Shown piece by piece: positions 17,350 through 25,657 of a DNA stretch of 64,000 nucleotides. Origin of the DNA: Janthinobacterium violaceinigrum (GTDB lineage: Bacteria; Pseudomonadota; Gammaproteobacteria; Burkholderiales; Burkholderiaceae_D); the NCBI RefSeq assembly GCF_009208555.1, contig NZ_WFLI01000024.1, positions 28,419 to 92,418 on the forward strand, read 5' to 3'. Below the pieces are notes generated by a model that saw only the letters and a program-made list of their open reading frames with translations, did not search any database and had not been told where the DNA came from. Made by a program: the position numbers and the translations under genes. Numbering within the stretch: the stretch's first letter is position 1; every line of letters begins with the position of its first letter.

Positions 17350-18225
17350 ATGGCATCAAGCAAAGAGATACGAGGCAAGATCAAGAGCGTAGAGAATACG
17401 AAGAAGATCACCAAGGCGATGGAAATGGTCGCCGCGTCCAAAATGCGCAAGGCGCAAGACCGGATGCGGGCCGCCCGTCCCTACAGTGACAAGATTCGGA
17501 ATATCGCCGCCAATCTGGCGACCGCCAATCCGGAATACACGCACCCGTTCCTGGCAGCTGCCCAGGGTACGCAAGCGAAGGCAGTGGGTTTCATCGTTGT
17601 CACGACCGACAAGGGTCTGTGCGGCGGCATGAACACCAACATCCTGCGCCAGGTGACGTCGAAGTCGCGCGAGCTGGAAGCAGCTGGCAACCGGGTTGAA
17701 GCAGTTGCCATCGGTAACAAGGGTTTGGGTTTTTTGAATCGCATCGGCGTCAAGATCATTGCGCACGCCATTCAAACCGGTGATACGCCCCACCTGGACA
17801 AACTGATCGGACCTGTCAAGGTCATGCTCGAAGAGTTCCAGGCAGGCAAGATCGATGCAGTGTACCTGTGCTACACCAAATTCATCAACACGATGAAGCA
17901 GGAACCAGTCGTGGAGCAATTGCTGCCCCTGACGGCCGACAAGATGGTCGCCGACAAGGGTGCCCACTCGTGGGATTACATCTACGAGCCGGATGCGCAA
18001 AGCGTGATCGACGAATTGCTGGAGCGCTATGTAGAAGCGCTGGTGTACCAGGCAGTCGCGGAGAATCTGGCGTCCGAGCAATCGGCACGGATGGTCGCGA
18101 TGAAAGCTGCAAGCGACAACGCGGGTAGTGTGATCGGCGAATTGAAGCTGATCTACAACAAGACCCGCCAAGCTGCGATTACCAAAGAACTCTCCGAAAT
18201 CGTCGCCGGTGCGGCTGCGGTTTAA
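17350..18225 (+). CDS. atpG: ATP synthase F1 subunit gamma
   Basis: Central rotor shaft, 291 residues. The N-terminal helix ASSKEIRGKIKSVENTKKITKAM and the motif FIVVTTDKGLCGGMNTN are characteristic, and the C-terminal helix ends with YNKTRQAAITKELSEIVAGAAAV, the family signature. AGAAGGAG precedes the start. It sits between atpA and atpD. Confidence 0.97.
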   Translation: MASSKEIRGKIKSVENTKKITKAMEMVAASKMRKAQDRMRAARPYSDKIRNIAANLATANPEYTHPFLAAAQGTQAKAVGFIVVTTDKGLCGGMNTNILRQVTSKSRELEAAGNRVEAVAIGNKGLGFLNRIGVKIIAHAIQTGDTPHLDKLIGPVKVMLEEFQAGKIDAVYLCYTKFINTMKQEPVVEQLLPLTADKMVADKGAHSWDYIYEPDAQSVIDELLERYVEALVYQAVAENLASEQSARMVAMKAASDNAGSVIGELKLIYNKTRQAAITKELSEIVAGAAAV

Positions 18226-18254
18226 ACGAATTTAACTATATTGAAGGAACGAAC

Positions 18255-19655
18255 ATGGCTGATGGCAAAATCGTTCAGTGTATCGGCGCTGTGGTGGACG
18301 TTGAGTTTCCCCGCAACGCGATGCCTAAGGTATTTGATGCCTTGAAGATGGCAGGCTCGGAACTGACCCTGGAAGTACAACAGCAGTTGGGCGACGGCAT
18401 TGTCCGTACCATTGCACTCGGCTCGTCCGATGGCCTGCGTCGCGGCATGATGATCCAGAACACCGGCAAACCTATCATGGTGCCAGTCGGTAAAGCAACC
18501 CTGGGTCGCATCATGGACGTGCTGGGCAACCCGATCGACGAATGCGGCCCTGTGTCGCACGAGCAGATCGCGTCGATCCACCGCACCGCTCCTGCATACG
18601 ACGAACTGTCGCCATCGCAAGAACTGCTGGAAACCGGCATCAAGGTGATCGATCTGGTTTGCCCGTTTGCAAAAGGCGGTAAAGTGGGTCTGTTCGGCGG
18701 CGCTGGCGTAGGCAAGACCGTGAACATGATGGAACTGATTAACAACATCGCCAAGGCGCACAGCGGCGTGTCCGTGTTTGCCGGCGTGGGTGAGCGTACC
18801 CGTGAAGGTAACGACTTCTACCACGAGATGGCTGACGCGAAAGTGGTCGATCTGGAAAACCCGGAGAACTCCAAAGTCGCGATGGTCTACGGTCAGATGA
18901 ATGAACCGCCAGGTAACCGTCTGCGCGTTGCGCTGACCGGCCTGACGATCGCTGAATCGTTCCGTGATGAAGGCAAGGACGTTCTGTTCTTCGTCGACAA
19001 CATCTACCGCTTCACGCTGGCCGGTACCGAAGTGTCGGCACTGCTGGGCCGTATGCCGTCGGCTGTGGGTTACCAACCGACCCTGGCCGAAGAAATGGGC
19101 CGTCTGCAAGAGCGTATCACGTCGACCAAGACCGGTTCGATCACCTCGATCCAGGCCGTCTACGTTCCAGCCGATGATTACACCGATCCGTCGCCTGCTA
19201 CCACGTTTGCTCACTTGGATTCGACCGTTGCGCTGTCGCGTGACATCGCTTCCCTGGGTATCTACCCAGCCGTGGACCCACTGGATTCGACCTCGCGTCA
19301 GCTCGATCCGTTGATCGTCGGTCAAGAGCACTACGACACCGCGCGTGCCGTGCAAACGACCCTGCAGCGCTACAAGGAATTGCGCGACATTATCGCGATT
19401 CTGGGCATGGACGAGCTGGCACCGGAAGACAAACTGCTGGTCGCCCGCGCACGTAAGATGCAGCGTTTCCTGTCGCAGCCTTTCCACGTCGCTGAAGTCT
19501 TTACCGGCGCGCCTGGTAAATACGTTTCGCTCAAAGACACGATCAAGGGCTTCAAAATGATCGCTTCGGGCGAACTCGATCACCTGCCGGAACAAGCGTT
19601 CTACATGGTCGGCACGATCGAAGAAGCAATCGAAAAAGCCAAGAAACTTAACTAA
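18255..19655 (+). CDS. atpD: ATP synthase F1 subunit beta
   Basis: Catalytic subunit, 466 residues. The P-loop GGAGVGKT is at residues 148-155 and the catalytic glutamate region GVGERTREGNDFYHEM follows. The family signature PAVDPLDSTS is near residue 340. Starts 29 bases after atpG with an AAGGAAC ribosome site. Confidence 0.98.
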   Translation: MADGKIVQCIGAVVDVEFPRNAMPKVFDALKMAGSELTLEVQQQLGDGIVRTIALGSSDGLRRGMMIQNTGKPIMVPVGKATLGRIMDVLGNPIDECGPVSHEQIASIHRTAPAYDELSPSQELLETGIKVIDLVCPFAKGGKVGLFGGAGVGKTVNMMELINNIAKAHSGVSVFAGVGERTREGNDFYHEMADAKVVDLENPENSKVAMVYGQMNEPPGNRLRVALTGLTIAESFRDEGKDVLFFVDNIYRFTLAGTEVSALLGRMPSAVGYQPTLAEEMGRLQERITSTKTGSITSIQAVYVPADDYTDPSPATTFAHLDSTVALSRDIASLGIYPAVDPLDSTSRQLDPLIVGQEHYDTARAVQTTLQRYKELRDIIAILGMDELAPEDKLLVARARKMQRFLSQPFHVAEVFTGAPGKYVSLKDTIKGFKMIASGELDHLPEQAFYMVGTIEEAIEKAKKLN

Positions 19656-19671
19656 GTTAAGTCTGGGCCTA

Positions 19672-19697
19672 ACCCCGCCCGTTATACGGCGGGGTTC
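19672..19697 (+). other. Stem-loop between atpD and atpC
   Basis: Nine-base perfect stem AACCCCGCC/GGCGGGGTT with an 8-base loop, followed by CTTCAA rather than a T-run. It may be a weak attenuator or an mRNA-stabilising structure lowering atpC relative to atpD. Confidence 0.6.
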
Positions 19698-19717
19698 TTC
19701 AACCCGATAGGACACAC

Positions 19718-20137
19718 ATGGCACACACAATTCACGTTGACGTGGTTTCCGCTGAAGAACTGATTTTTTCAGGCGAAGCAGAATTCGTCGCGTTGCCGGG
19801 TGAACAGGGCGAGCTGGGTATCTACCCACGCCACACGCCTTTGATTACCCGCATCCGTCCGGGCGCGGTCCGCATCAAGGTAGTCGGCCAGGCTGAAGAA
19901 GAGTTCGTCTTCGTTGCCGGCGGCCTGCTGGAAGTGCAACCGGATACCGTGACCGTCCTGGCCGATACCGCCATCCGCGGTCACGACCTGGATGAAGCGA
20001 AAGCGCTGGAAGCGAAGAAGTTGGCGGAAGAAAATATCCACAACAAGGATTCGGGCATCGACTACGCGCAAGCGCAAGCCGAGCTGGCCAGCGCGATTGC
20101 GCAGCTGGCAGCGATCCAGAAGCTGCGCAAGCTGTAA
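19718..20137 (+). CDS. atpC: ATP synthase F1 subunit epsilon
   Basis: Rotor subunit that can inhibit ATP hydrolysis, 139 residues. The N-terminal beta-sandwich shows IHVDVVSAEELIFSGEAEFV and GELGIYPRHTPLIT; the C-terminal part is a two-helix hairpin rich in Ala, Glu and Lys. Last gene of the operon, followed 19 bases later by a strong terminator. Confidence 0.97.
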   Translation: MAHTIHVDVVSAEELIFSGEAEFVALPGEQGELGIYPRHTPLITRIRPGAVRIKVVGQAEEEFVFVAGGLLEVQPDTVTVLADTAIRGHDLDEAKALEAKKLAEENIHNKDSGIDYAQAQAELASAIAQLAAIQKLRKL

Positions 20138-20156
20138 TCAGCGAGCCAGCAGCAAG

Positions 20157-20185
20157 AAAGGCAGCCTTCGGGCTGCCTTTTTTTT
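20157..20185 (+). terminator. Terminator of the atp operon
   Basis: Stem AAAGGCAGCC/GGCTGCCTTT with a stable TTCG tetraloop and a run of eight or more T. Confidence 0.93.
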
Positions 20186-20194
20186 CAGCAAAAA

Positions 20195-21259
20195 TTAACG
20201 GCGTTTGTCTTTCCCCCTTTCCAGTCCCGCCTTCAAGATCGTCTTCCACTTGGCGCGCGCGGCGATGCGCTCGAGCGGCGTCTCGTCGATACGGCGCGCG
20301 TCGCGCAGCAGCTTGTGAAAATTGCGCAGGCGGTCCCCGTCGACGGCGCCGCGCACGGCGCAACCGGGTTCGCTGGCGTGCCGGCAGTCGCGGAACTGGC
20401 AGGTGGACGCCAGCTGCGCGATATCGTCGAACGTGGCCGCCAGGGTGTCCGCATCGGCATCGGCGCGCCAGCTGCGCAAGCCCGGCGTGTCGATGATGCA
20501 GGCGCCGCTGGCACACAGGTGCAGCGAGCGGGCCGTCGTCGTATGCCGGCCGCGGCCGTCGCCATGGCGCACGCCGTTGGTGGCCTGTCCGGCTGCGCAC
20601 AGCGTATTGGTCAGGCTGGACTTGCCGGCGCCCGAAGAACCGAGCAGCACCAGGGTCTGGCCCGCGCCCAGCCACGGTTCCAGGATGGCCACGTCGTACG
20701 CATGGCGCGTATCGACGGCAAACAGGGGCACGGGGGGCGGCAGGCGCTGTTTCAGCTGCGCCAGCTTGCCCGCCACGTCGTCGGCCACGTCAGCCTTGCT
20801 GAGCACCACCACGGGCGTCACGTGCGCCGCCAGCACGATGGCCAGATAGCGTTCCAGGCGGCGCGCGTTGAAATCCCCATCCATGCCCATCACCAGCAGG
20901 GCCGTATCGACATTGCTGGCGAGGACCTGGCGCCGGCCGTCATTGCCGCGCCGCGCGATCTGCGTGACCGGGGATAAGCGCGCCGTTATCCACAGCGTGC
21001 CGTGCGCATCGGCTTCGGCGGCGACCCAGTCGCCGACCGTGAGGAGCTGCTCCTGTTCCAGCAGTGCGTGCAGCAGCTGCGGCAGCATCTGCGCCGGGCT
21101 TTCCCGCAAGCCGTCATGCACGATGATGCTGTCGCGGTGCACGGCGCTCACGCGCAGCAGCTGCGCTGCGGGGGAAGGGAGTTCGAGTTGGGCGGCTGCG
21201 CTGGCGATGGCCTGCTGCAGTCCGATGGGGCGTAGTTGCGCAAAATCGAGTGCGATCAT
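20195..21259 (-). CDS. rsgA: Ribosome small-subunit biogenesis GTPase RsgA
   Basis: Circularly permuted GTPase that checks late 30S maturation, 354 residues. The order of GTPase motifs is permuted as expected: VVLSKADVAD (G4) comes first, then LLGSSGAGKSSLTNTL (G1) and IIDTPGLRSW (G3). The C-terminal zinc finger reads CQFRDCRHASEPGC. The N-terminal OB-fold is recognisable but divergent. It converges with atpC, their ends separated by the atp terminator. Its 275-base upstream region carries stem-loops and a possible leader peptide. Confidence 0.95.
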   Translation of the reverse strand: MIALDFAQLRPIGLQQAIASAAAQLELPSPAAQLLRVSAVHRDSIIVHDGLRESPAQMLPQLLHALLEQEQLLTVGDWVAAEADAHGTLWITARLSPVTQIARRGNDGRRQVLASNVDTALLVMGMDGDFNARRLERYLAIVLAAHVTPVVVLSKADVADDVAGKLAQLKQRLPPPVPLFAVDTRHAYDVAILEPWLGAGQTLVLLGSSGAGKSSLTNTLCAAGQATNGVRHGDGRGRHTTTARSLHLCASGACIIDTPGLRSWRADADADTLAATFDDIAQLASTCQFRDCRHASEPGCAVRGAVDGDRLRNFHKLLRDARRIDETPLERIAARAKWKTILKAGLERGKDKRR

Positions 21260-21283
21260 GGTAGCGTGATTCCAAATTCTGTC

Positions 21284-21340
21284 GTCCGCGTGCGGACATG
21301 TCGCCTGCGCGTGCAGGCACCGCCAGTCGCGATGACTGGC
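21284..21340 (-). repeat. Three adjacent stem-loops upstream of rsgA
   Basis: Three consecutive perfect short hairpins: GTCCGC-GT-GCGGAC (21284-21297), GCCTGC-GCGT-GCAGGC (21303-21318) and GCCAGTC-GCGAT-GACTGGC (21322-21340). The arms differ in sequence, so this is not a simple repeat. It occupies the untranslated region 25-81 bases before the rsgA start and may be a structured leader. Confidence 0.65.
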
Positions 21341-21420
21341 ACGAAAGAAAGGGAAGTCGGCTACGCGATCACGCGTATGGGCAATTGCAGGCTAAAGGTA
21401 TGAGCCGGGAAAGACAGTGA

Positions 21421-21459
21421 TCAGGCAGCCGACAGCACGGCAGTATCCGAATGGCGCAT
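21421..21459 (-). CDS. Possible leader peptide (12 aa) upstream of rsgA
   Basis: Very short ORF encoding MRHSDTAVLSAA. The only support is a good AGGAG ribosome site about 8 bases before the ATG and its position between the lipoprotein gene and the rsgA stem-loop array. No codon bias for a single amino acid is visible, so a classical attenuator is not indicated. Confidence 0.3.
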   Translation of the reverse strand: MRHSDTAVLSAA

Positions 21460-21534
21460 GTTGTCTACTCCTGTTGTGTGATGGAAAACGCCAGTGTGCC
21501 AGCGGCGTGCGCCGCCGTCAATGGATGGCGTGGT

Positions 21535-22089
21535 TCAGCTGCACATGCCGTAGGCGCTGCGCTCGGGGAAATAGCGGTAGGTAAACGTGCGCACGGGGTA
21601 GCGCTTGCCGCCGACGAGCATGTCGGGCATGGACAGATCGAAACGCTGCGGCAGCTGGCGCGGCAGTTGCAGCCGCAAGCGCCACTGGGTTTCCTTGCTG
21701 CTGCCCACGGCGGCAAACATGATGGGCAGCTGCTCGATGACGTCGACGATTTCCGCCTTCTGGTTCATGCCGCGCTGGTAAATGGTGAGTATCTTGGCGG
21801 CGGCGAACGGCGGCTTCTTTGGTTCTTCCAGCAAAAAGGACAGGCGCGTAAAACTGGCTTGCGTACCGACCGGCAAGGTAAAAATGAGCGCCAGTTCCGT
21901 GCCGCCATCCTTCAGCGTGACGGGCGGCGTGGCATAGATACTGATGCCGCGCGGCAGCTCGAAACGCGAGCCTTCCGTCCACGTCTTGCACTCGGGCGTG
22001 GTGGCCTGGTACAGGCTGGGCGCCGTATAGTCATCGCAGGCGGCGACGAGCAGTAAGAGTGGCAGCAGGGACAGGGCGGAACGGCGCAT
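21535..22089 (-). CDS. Lipoprotein of unknown function at the end of the speD cluster
   Basis: 184 residues. The start MRRSALSLLPLLLLVAACDD gives a clear lipoprotein signal peptide with the lipobox VAAC, followed by Asp-Asp. The mature part is soluble, with predicted beta-rich stretches (GISIYATPPVTLKDGGTELALIF). I do not recognise the family. The frame is open further upstream through speD, but that segment has the low-complexity Arg/Ala/Gly pattern of a shadow. It lies 65 bases after speD on the same strand. Confidence 0.75.
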   Translation of the reverse strand: MRRSALSLLPLLLLVAACDDYTAPSLYQATTPECKTWTEGSRFELPRGISIYATPPVTLKDGGTELALIFTLPVGTQASFTRLSFLLEEPKKPPFAAAKILTIYQRGMNQKAEIVDVIEQLPIMFAAVGSSKETQWRLRLQLPRQLPQRFDLSMPDMLVGGKRYPVRTFTYRYFPERSAYGMCS

Positions 22090-22154
22090 GGCAGGCAGTG
22101 GTTGGGGGAACGAGCCGACAGTGTAAGCGATCGCCACGCGATCCACCAGCGACG

Positions 22155-22526
22155 CTAGGCGTGGCCGGGCGGCGCGCGCCGCACCGACTGCAGCTGGCAG
22201 TGCGCCGCCTGCAGCGCTTCCTTGAGGACGTCCAGGGCCAGTTGCGGCCGCGCCGCGCCGCACATGAAGATATCGACGGCGGCAAAGCTGCATTCGGGCC
22301 AGGTGTGGATGGAAATGTGCGATTCGGCCAGCAGCACCACGCCCGTGACGCCCTGGCCCGCGCCAAAGCTGTGGAAATGGCTGTGCAGCACCTGGGCGCC
22401 GGCCGTGGTGGCTGCTGCGCGCAGCAGGCGTTCGAGCGCCGCGCAGTCGCGCAGGCGTTCCGGCGCGATGCCCGACAGGTCGGCCAGCAGATGGGTGCCC
22501 AGCGGCAGATGCGGTGTGGCTGCCAT
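22155..22526 (-). CDS. speD: S-adenosylmethionine decarboxylase proenzyme (SpeD)
   Basis: Makes decarboxylated SAM, the aminopropyl donor for spermidine synthesis. The protein has 123 residues, the short bacterial/archaeal type. Autocleavage should occur before Ser69 in LLAESHISIHTWPE, making the pyruvoyl group; the partner catalytic residues His74 and Cys89 are at the expected spacing. It is followed by a lipoprotein gene and preceded, two bases away, by the Gly/Ser-rich mini-protein, so it belongs to the DUF4178 cluster. A matching aminopropyltransferase is encoded 3 kb away on the opposite strand. Confidence 0.93.
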   Translation of the reverse strand: MAATPHLPLGTHLLADLSGIAPERLRDCAALERLLRAAATTAGAQVLHSHFHSFGAGQGVTGVVLLAESHISIHTWPECSFAAVDIFMCGAARPQLALDVLKEALQAAHCQLQSVRRAPPGHA

Positions 22527-22528
22527 GC

Positions 22529-22699
22529 CTATTTGTGGCTGCCGCCGCTGGAACCGCCGCCATAGCTGCCGCCGCCGCTGCCCGTGCGCGAGCTCCAGCT
22601 GCTGCCGCTGCTGCTGCCGGCGACCTTGAACATGCGCACCCAGTTGGCGGCCGTGACGGAAAACGTCACCATCAAGGCATAGATCACATATCTACTCAT
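22529..22699 (-). CDS. Glycine/serine-rich single-span membrane protein (56 aa)
   Basis: Begins MSRYVIYALMVTFSVTAANW, one membrane helix, then a short basic stretch and a tail almost entirely Gly, Ser and Thr. Function unknown; mini-proteins of this build accompany DUF4178/SpeD clusters in related bacteria as far as I recall. The ATG overlaps the stop codon of the DUF4178 gene as ATGA, so translation is coupled, and speD starts two bases after its stop. Confidence 0.7.
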   Translation of the reverse strand: MSRYVIYALMVTFSVTAANWVRMFKVAGSSSGSSWSSRTGSGGGSYGGGSSGGSHK

Positions 22700-24159
22700 G
22701 GGGGATTCTTTGCATTCTTGTCGAGAAAAACGGCCGGCAGGAACAGCGCCAGGCAGCCCAGCAAACTCCACATCAGGGTGCTGGAGAACGAGACGAACAT
22801 CGGGATCGCATTCAGGACCAGCACGATGACGATGAAGACCTTGGCGATGCCGCGGTGGCTCAGCTGGATATGCTGCACCTTGTCGCCGCCGTGGAAGGCG
22901 GCGCCGAACCAGGCGGCCATCTGGTCGTAGGCGACGGGGATGGAGCGCGACCAGGTCATTTCCTCGCCCGTGACCTCCGCCGCCAGCTTGGTCTGCCCCT
23001 GTTCGAATTCAAACACGCGCGTGCTGTCGCCCACGGCCACCTTCCAGTTGAAGGCGCCTGCCGCATACACGACCTGCGAGCCGTAGTCATACAGCTTGGC
23101 ATAGGTGGCGCCATCGAGCGTGCAGCGCTCCGCCTCCATGGACGGCCAGGTGGGCCAGTTCGGCAGCACGTTGGAGCGCGACCAGCCTTCGTCCGTTTCC
23201 ACCAGCCAGAAGAAGCCGGCGCGCGCGTTGTACAGCAGGTACTCATTCCACTCGCTGCCTTCGTCGTCGGCGCGGCGCATCATGCCGATCACCGTATAGT
23301 CGGCATTGCTGATCTTTGCGCTGGCGCCCAGTTCCAGCGTGATGTCGGCGTTGTCATGCACCTGCTTGCCGATGGCCAGCACCTGTGCTTCCGGGCCGCT
23401 GGCGTCGAGCTGTGCGTGGCAGGCGGGGCACACCAGCTGCGCCGCGGCGCCGGGCACGTACTGGATGCCGCTGCCGCAGGACGGGCAGTCGAGCGCATCG
23501 AGCTTGCCGCGGTACTTGCCGGCGCTCCTGGCGATGGCATCGTCGTCGCGCAGCAGCTGGCACTGCAAGCCATCGAGGGTGACGGCCACGCCCTGGTAGA
23601 CGACGGGCTGCGGGCCGTCCGTGTAGTCGAGCGTGACAAAGCTGGCGTAGTTGCGGAAGTCCGCCACCTGGATGCGCCAGCCGGCGCCCACCTTGAACGG
23701 CAATTCCCCCTGGCCGGCGATGCATTCGGCATTGCGGATCTCGGCCGCCGTGTACGGCTCGCCGCAGATCGTGTAGCGGCGGCCCGGCGCCAGCTCGCCA
23801 AAGGCGGGCAGGGCGTCTTGCGTCGCGCGTTCGCGCGTCAGGGTGTACAGGCCGGACGAGTCGCCCAGCCAGGCCGTGCTGGCGTCGTCGAACAGCAGAT
23901 ACCATTCATTCCACGTGCCGGCGCTGTAGCGCTGCTGGATGCGCCCGACGACGGTGAAGTGGACGCCGTCGTGCACGCCGGCCGTGCCGATCTGGATCGG
24001 CGAATAGTCTTCCAGGACGGCCGACATCTTGCCCACGTCCCTGACGGAATCGGCGTCCTTGAGGATGGTGCTGTGGCAGTACTCGCACACGGCGAGCACG
24101 GAAGCGTGCGAGCGGAAGCGGACTTCCGCGCCGCAGCTGGGACAGGAAACAGTTTGCAT
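22696..24159 (-). CDS. DUF4178 zinc-ribbon membrane protein
   Basis: 487 residues in a repeated layout: an N-terminal zinc ribbon (CPSC at 6-9, CEYC at 25-28), a first DUF4178 domain with WNEWYLLFDD, a second zinc ribbon (CPSC/CPAC near 225-246), and a second DUF4178 domain with WNEYLLYN. Two membrane helices close the protein (VFIVIVLVLNAIPMFV and LLGCLALFLPAVFL), so the bulk is a soluble head anchored at the C-terminus. The biochemical role is unknown. Neighbours are the SPFH-like gene upstream and the Gly/Ser mini-protein plus speD downstream, in one tight operon. Confidence 0.88.
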   Translation of the reverse strand: MQTVSCPSCGAEVRFRSHASVLAVCEYCHSTILKDADSVRDVGKMSAVLEDYSPIQIGTAGVHDGVHFTVVGRIQQRYSAGTWNEWYLLFDDASTAWLGDSSGLYTLTRERATQDALPAFGELAPGRRYTICGEPYTAAEIRNAECIAGQGELPFKVGAGWRIQVADFRNYASFVTLDYTDGPQPVVYQGVAVTLDGLQCQLLRDDDAIARSAGKYRGKLDALDCPSCGSGIQYVPGAAAQLVCPACHAQLDASGPEAQVLAIGKQVHDNADITLELGASAKISNADYTVIGMMRRADDEGSEWNEYLLYNARAGFFWLVETDEGWSRSNVLPNWPTWPSMEAERCTLDGATYAKLYDYGSQVVYAAGAFNWKVAVGDSTRVFEFEQGQTKLAAEVTGEEMTWSRSIPVAYDQMAAWFGAAFHGGDKVQHIQLSHRGIAKVFIVIVLVLNAIPMFVSFSSTLMWSLLGCLALFLPAVFLDKNAKNPP

Positions 24160-24169
24160 GCAGTCGCGC

Positions 24170-25180
24170 TTAGCCGATCAGTTTTTTCAACAGTTCAGCC
24201 TTGGCGCCGTCGTAGTCGGCCGGCGAAATGAGACCCTTGTCGAGCAGGCCCTTGAGCTTTTCCAGGCGCGCCTCGACCGGTTCTTCCGCGGGGGCGGGCT
24301 GCTGCAATGCGCCGCCCATGCTTTGCGCCATCACCTGGCCGATCGACAGCCCGGCACCGAGACCGGCGCCGATGCCGGCCATGCCGCCTTCGTTCTGCGC
24401 CGCCAGCGGGATCGCATTGGCCACCTGGAATTTCGTGTAGCCGCTCATCTTGTCGGCGCCCAGGCCGCCCTTCATTCCGGCCGAGATGCGCTCGTCGAGC
24501 GCCGCCTGCAATTCCTCGGGCAGGCTGATGCTGGCCACATTGAATTCATCGAGGCCCACGCCATAGCGGGCAAACGCCTGCGCCAGGCCATCCTTGACTT
24601 CCTGCGCCATCAGCGCCTGGTTGGCCGCCATGTCGAGGAAGGGCACGTTCGCGCCGCCCAGCGAGCTGGCCATGCTCGACATCAGGATGCCGCGCAACTG
24701 GTCTTCCACTTCGTCGCGCGTATAGACTTCGCGCGTGCCGCTGATTTCGGTGAAGAAGGTGCGGGCGTCGGCGATGCGGTACGAGTACATGCCGAAGGCG
24801 CGCACGCGGATCATGTCGAAATCCTTGTCGCGGATGGTGATCGGCTGCGGCGTGCCCCATTTGCGGCCCGTCTGCACGCGGGTGCTGAAGTAATACACGT
24901 CCGACTTGAACGGCGAATCGAACAGCTTGTCCCAGTTTTTCAGGTTGGTCAGCAGCGGCAAGGTTTGCGTGGTCAGCTTGTGCGTGCCGGGACCGAAGAC
25001 GTCGGCGATCTTGCCTTCATTGACGAAGACGGCCACCTGCGATTCGCGCACATTGAGGATGGCGCCGTTCTGGATCTCGAAATCCTGCATGGGAAAGCGC
25101 CAGGCCAGCACGCCGTCCGTCTCTTCGTTCCATTGCAGTACGTCGATAAACTGTTTCTTGATAAAGCTGCCGAGGCTCAT
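24170..25180 (-). CDS. SPFH-like (YdjI/virion-core-like) protein with C-terminal SHOCT-type helix pair
   Basis: 336 residues. The N-terminal two thirds resemble the SPFH/YdjI family, which forms membrane-associated oligomers: NVRESQVAVFVNEGKIADVFGPG near residue 43 and TYRIADARTFF-type repeats. A Gly-rich linker (GMAGIGAGLGAGLSIGQ) joins a C-terminal helical module LEKLKGLLDKGLISPADYDGAK, typical of SHOCT domains that bind other partners. It sits between DUF350 and DUF4178 genes, 10 bases before the latter. A scaffold role at the membrane is inferred from the family, not shown. Confidence 0.85.
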   Translation of the reverse strand: MSLGSFIKKQFIDVLQWNEETDGVLAWRFPMQDFEIQNGAILNVRESQVAVFVNEGKIADVFGPGTHKLTTQTLPLLTNLKNWDKLFDSPFKSDVYYFSTRVQTGRKWGTPQPITIRDKDFDMIRVRAFGMYSYRIADARTFFTEISGTREVYTRDEVEDQLRGILMSSMASSLGGANVPFLDMAANQALMAQEVKDGLAQAFARYGVGLDEFNVASISLPEELQAALDERISAGMKGGLGADKMSGYTKFQVANAIPLAAQNEGGMAGIGAGLGAGLSIGQVMAQSMGGALQQPAPAEEPVEARLEKLKGLLDKGLISPADYDGAKAELLKKLIG

Positions 25181-25210
25181 GATGGATATCCTTGAAAAGA
25201 TGAAGCGGTG

Positions 25211-25597
25211 TCAGGAAATGCAGGCGGCGTTGATGGCGCCGATCGACAGCGAGATGGCGCCCAGCAGGCCGCCGAAGGCGCTGTTGTTCGATTCGATCTG
25301 GTCCTTCGACATGCGCAGCAGGCGCGTGGTCACCAGGTACACGAGCAGCTGCACCACCATGGCGCCGAAGGCCCAGGCGAAGAACTGCTGGTAGTCGGCC
25401 GTGTGCATCAGCGACGAGGCGATGGTGGCGGAAAAGCCCAGCAGGGCGCCGCCCAGCGACAGCGCGGCCGCGTGGTTGCCCTGGCGGATCAGCAGCACCT
25501 CGTCATACGGCGTGACGCGCGTATAGATGATAAAAAATACAATCAGCAGCCCGGCGGCCAGTATAAGATGGATCAGATAGTTTAGGATGGCGGGCAC
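25211..25597 (-). CDS. DUF350 membrane protein (YjfL family)
   Basis: 128 residues with four predicted membrane helices, one DUF350 unit pair. Begins with a GTG at 25597, preceded by GAGGA; no ATG fits. Typical features are the small-residue motif LGGALLGFSATIASS and the conserved acidic/Asn-rich loop KDQIESNNSAFGG. Function unknown; in E. coli yjfL sits beside a glutathionylspermidine-synthase-like gene, which again points to polyamine chemistry. It heads the minus-strand operon and is divergent from the aminopropyltransferase gene 60 bases away. Confidence 0.85.
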   Translation of the reverse strand: MPAILNYLIHLILAAGLLIVFFIIYTRVTPYDEVLLIRQGNHAAALSLGGALLGFSATIASSLMHTADYQQFFAWAFGAMVVQLLVYLVTTRLLRMSKDQIESNNSAFGGLLGAISLSIGAINAACIS

Positions 25598-25657
25598 GGC
25601 TTTCCTCGCAATGAGTATTTGATAACGTCAACGCATATTAGAACAAAAAAAAGTCCC

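Noticed and set aside
20986..20994. Perfect DnaA box TTATCCACA
   Set aside because: A single box inside rsgA with no cluster or AT-rich neighbour; not evidence for an origin.
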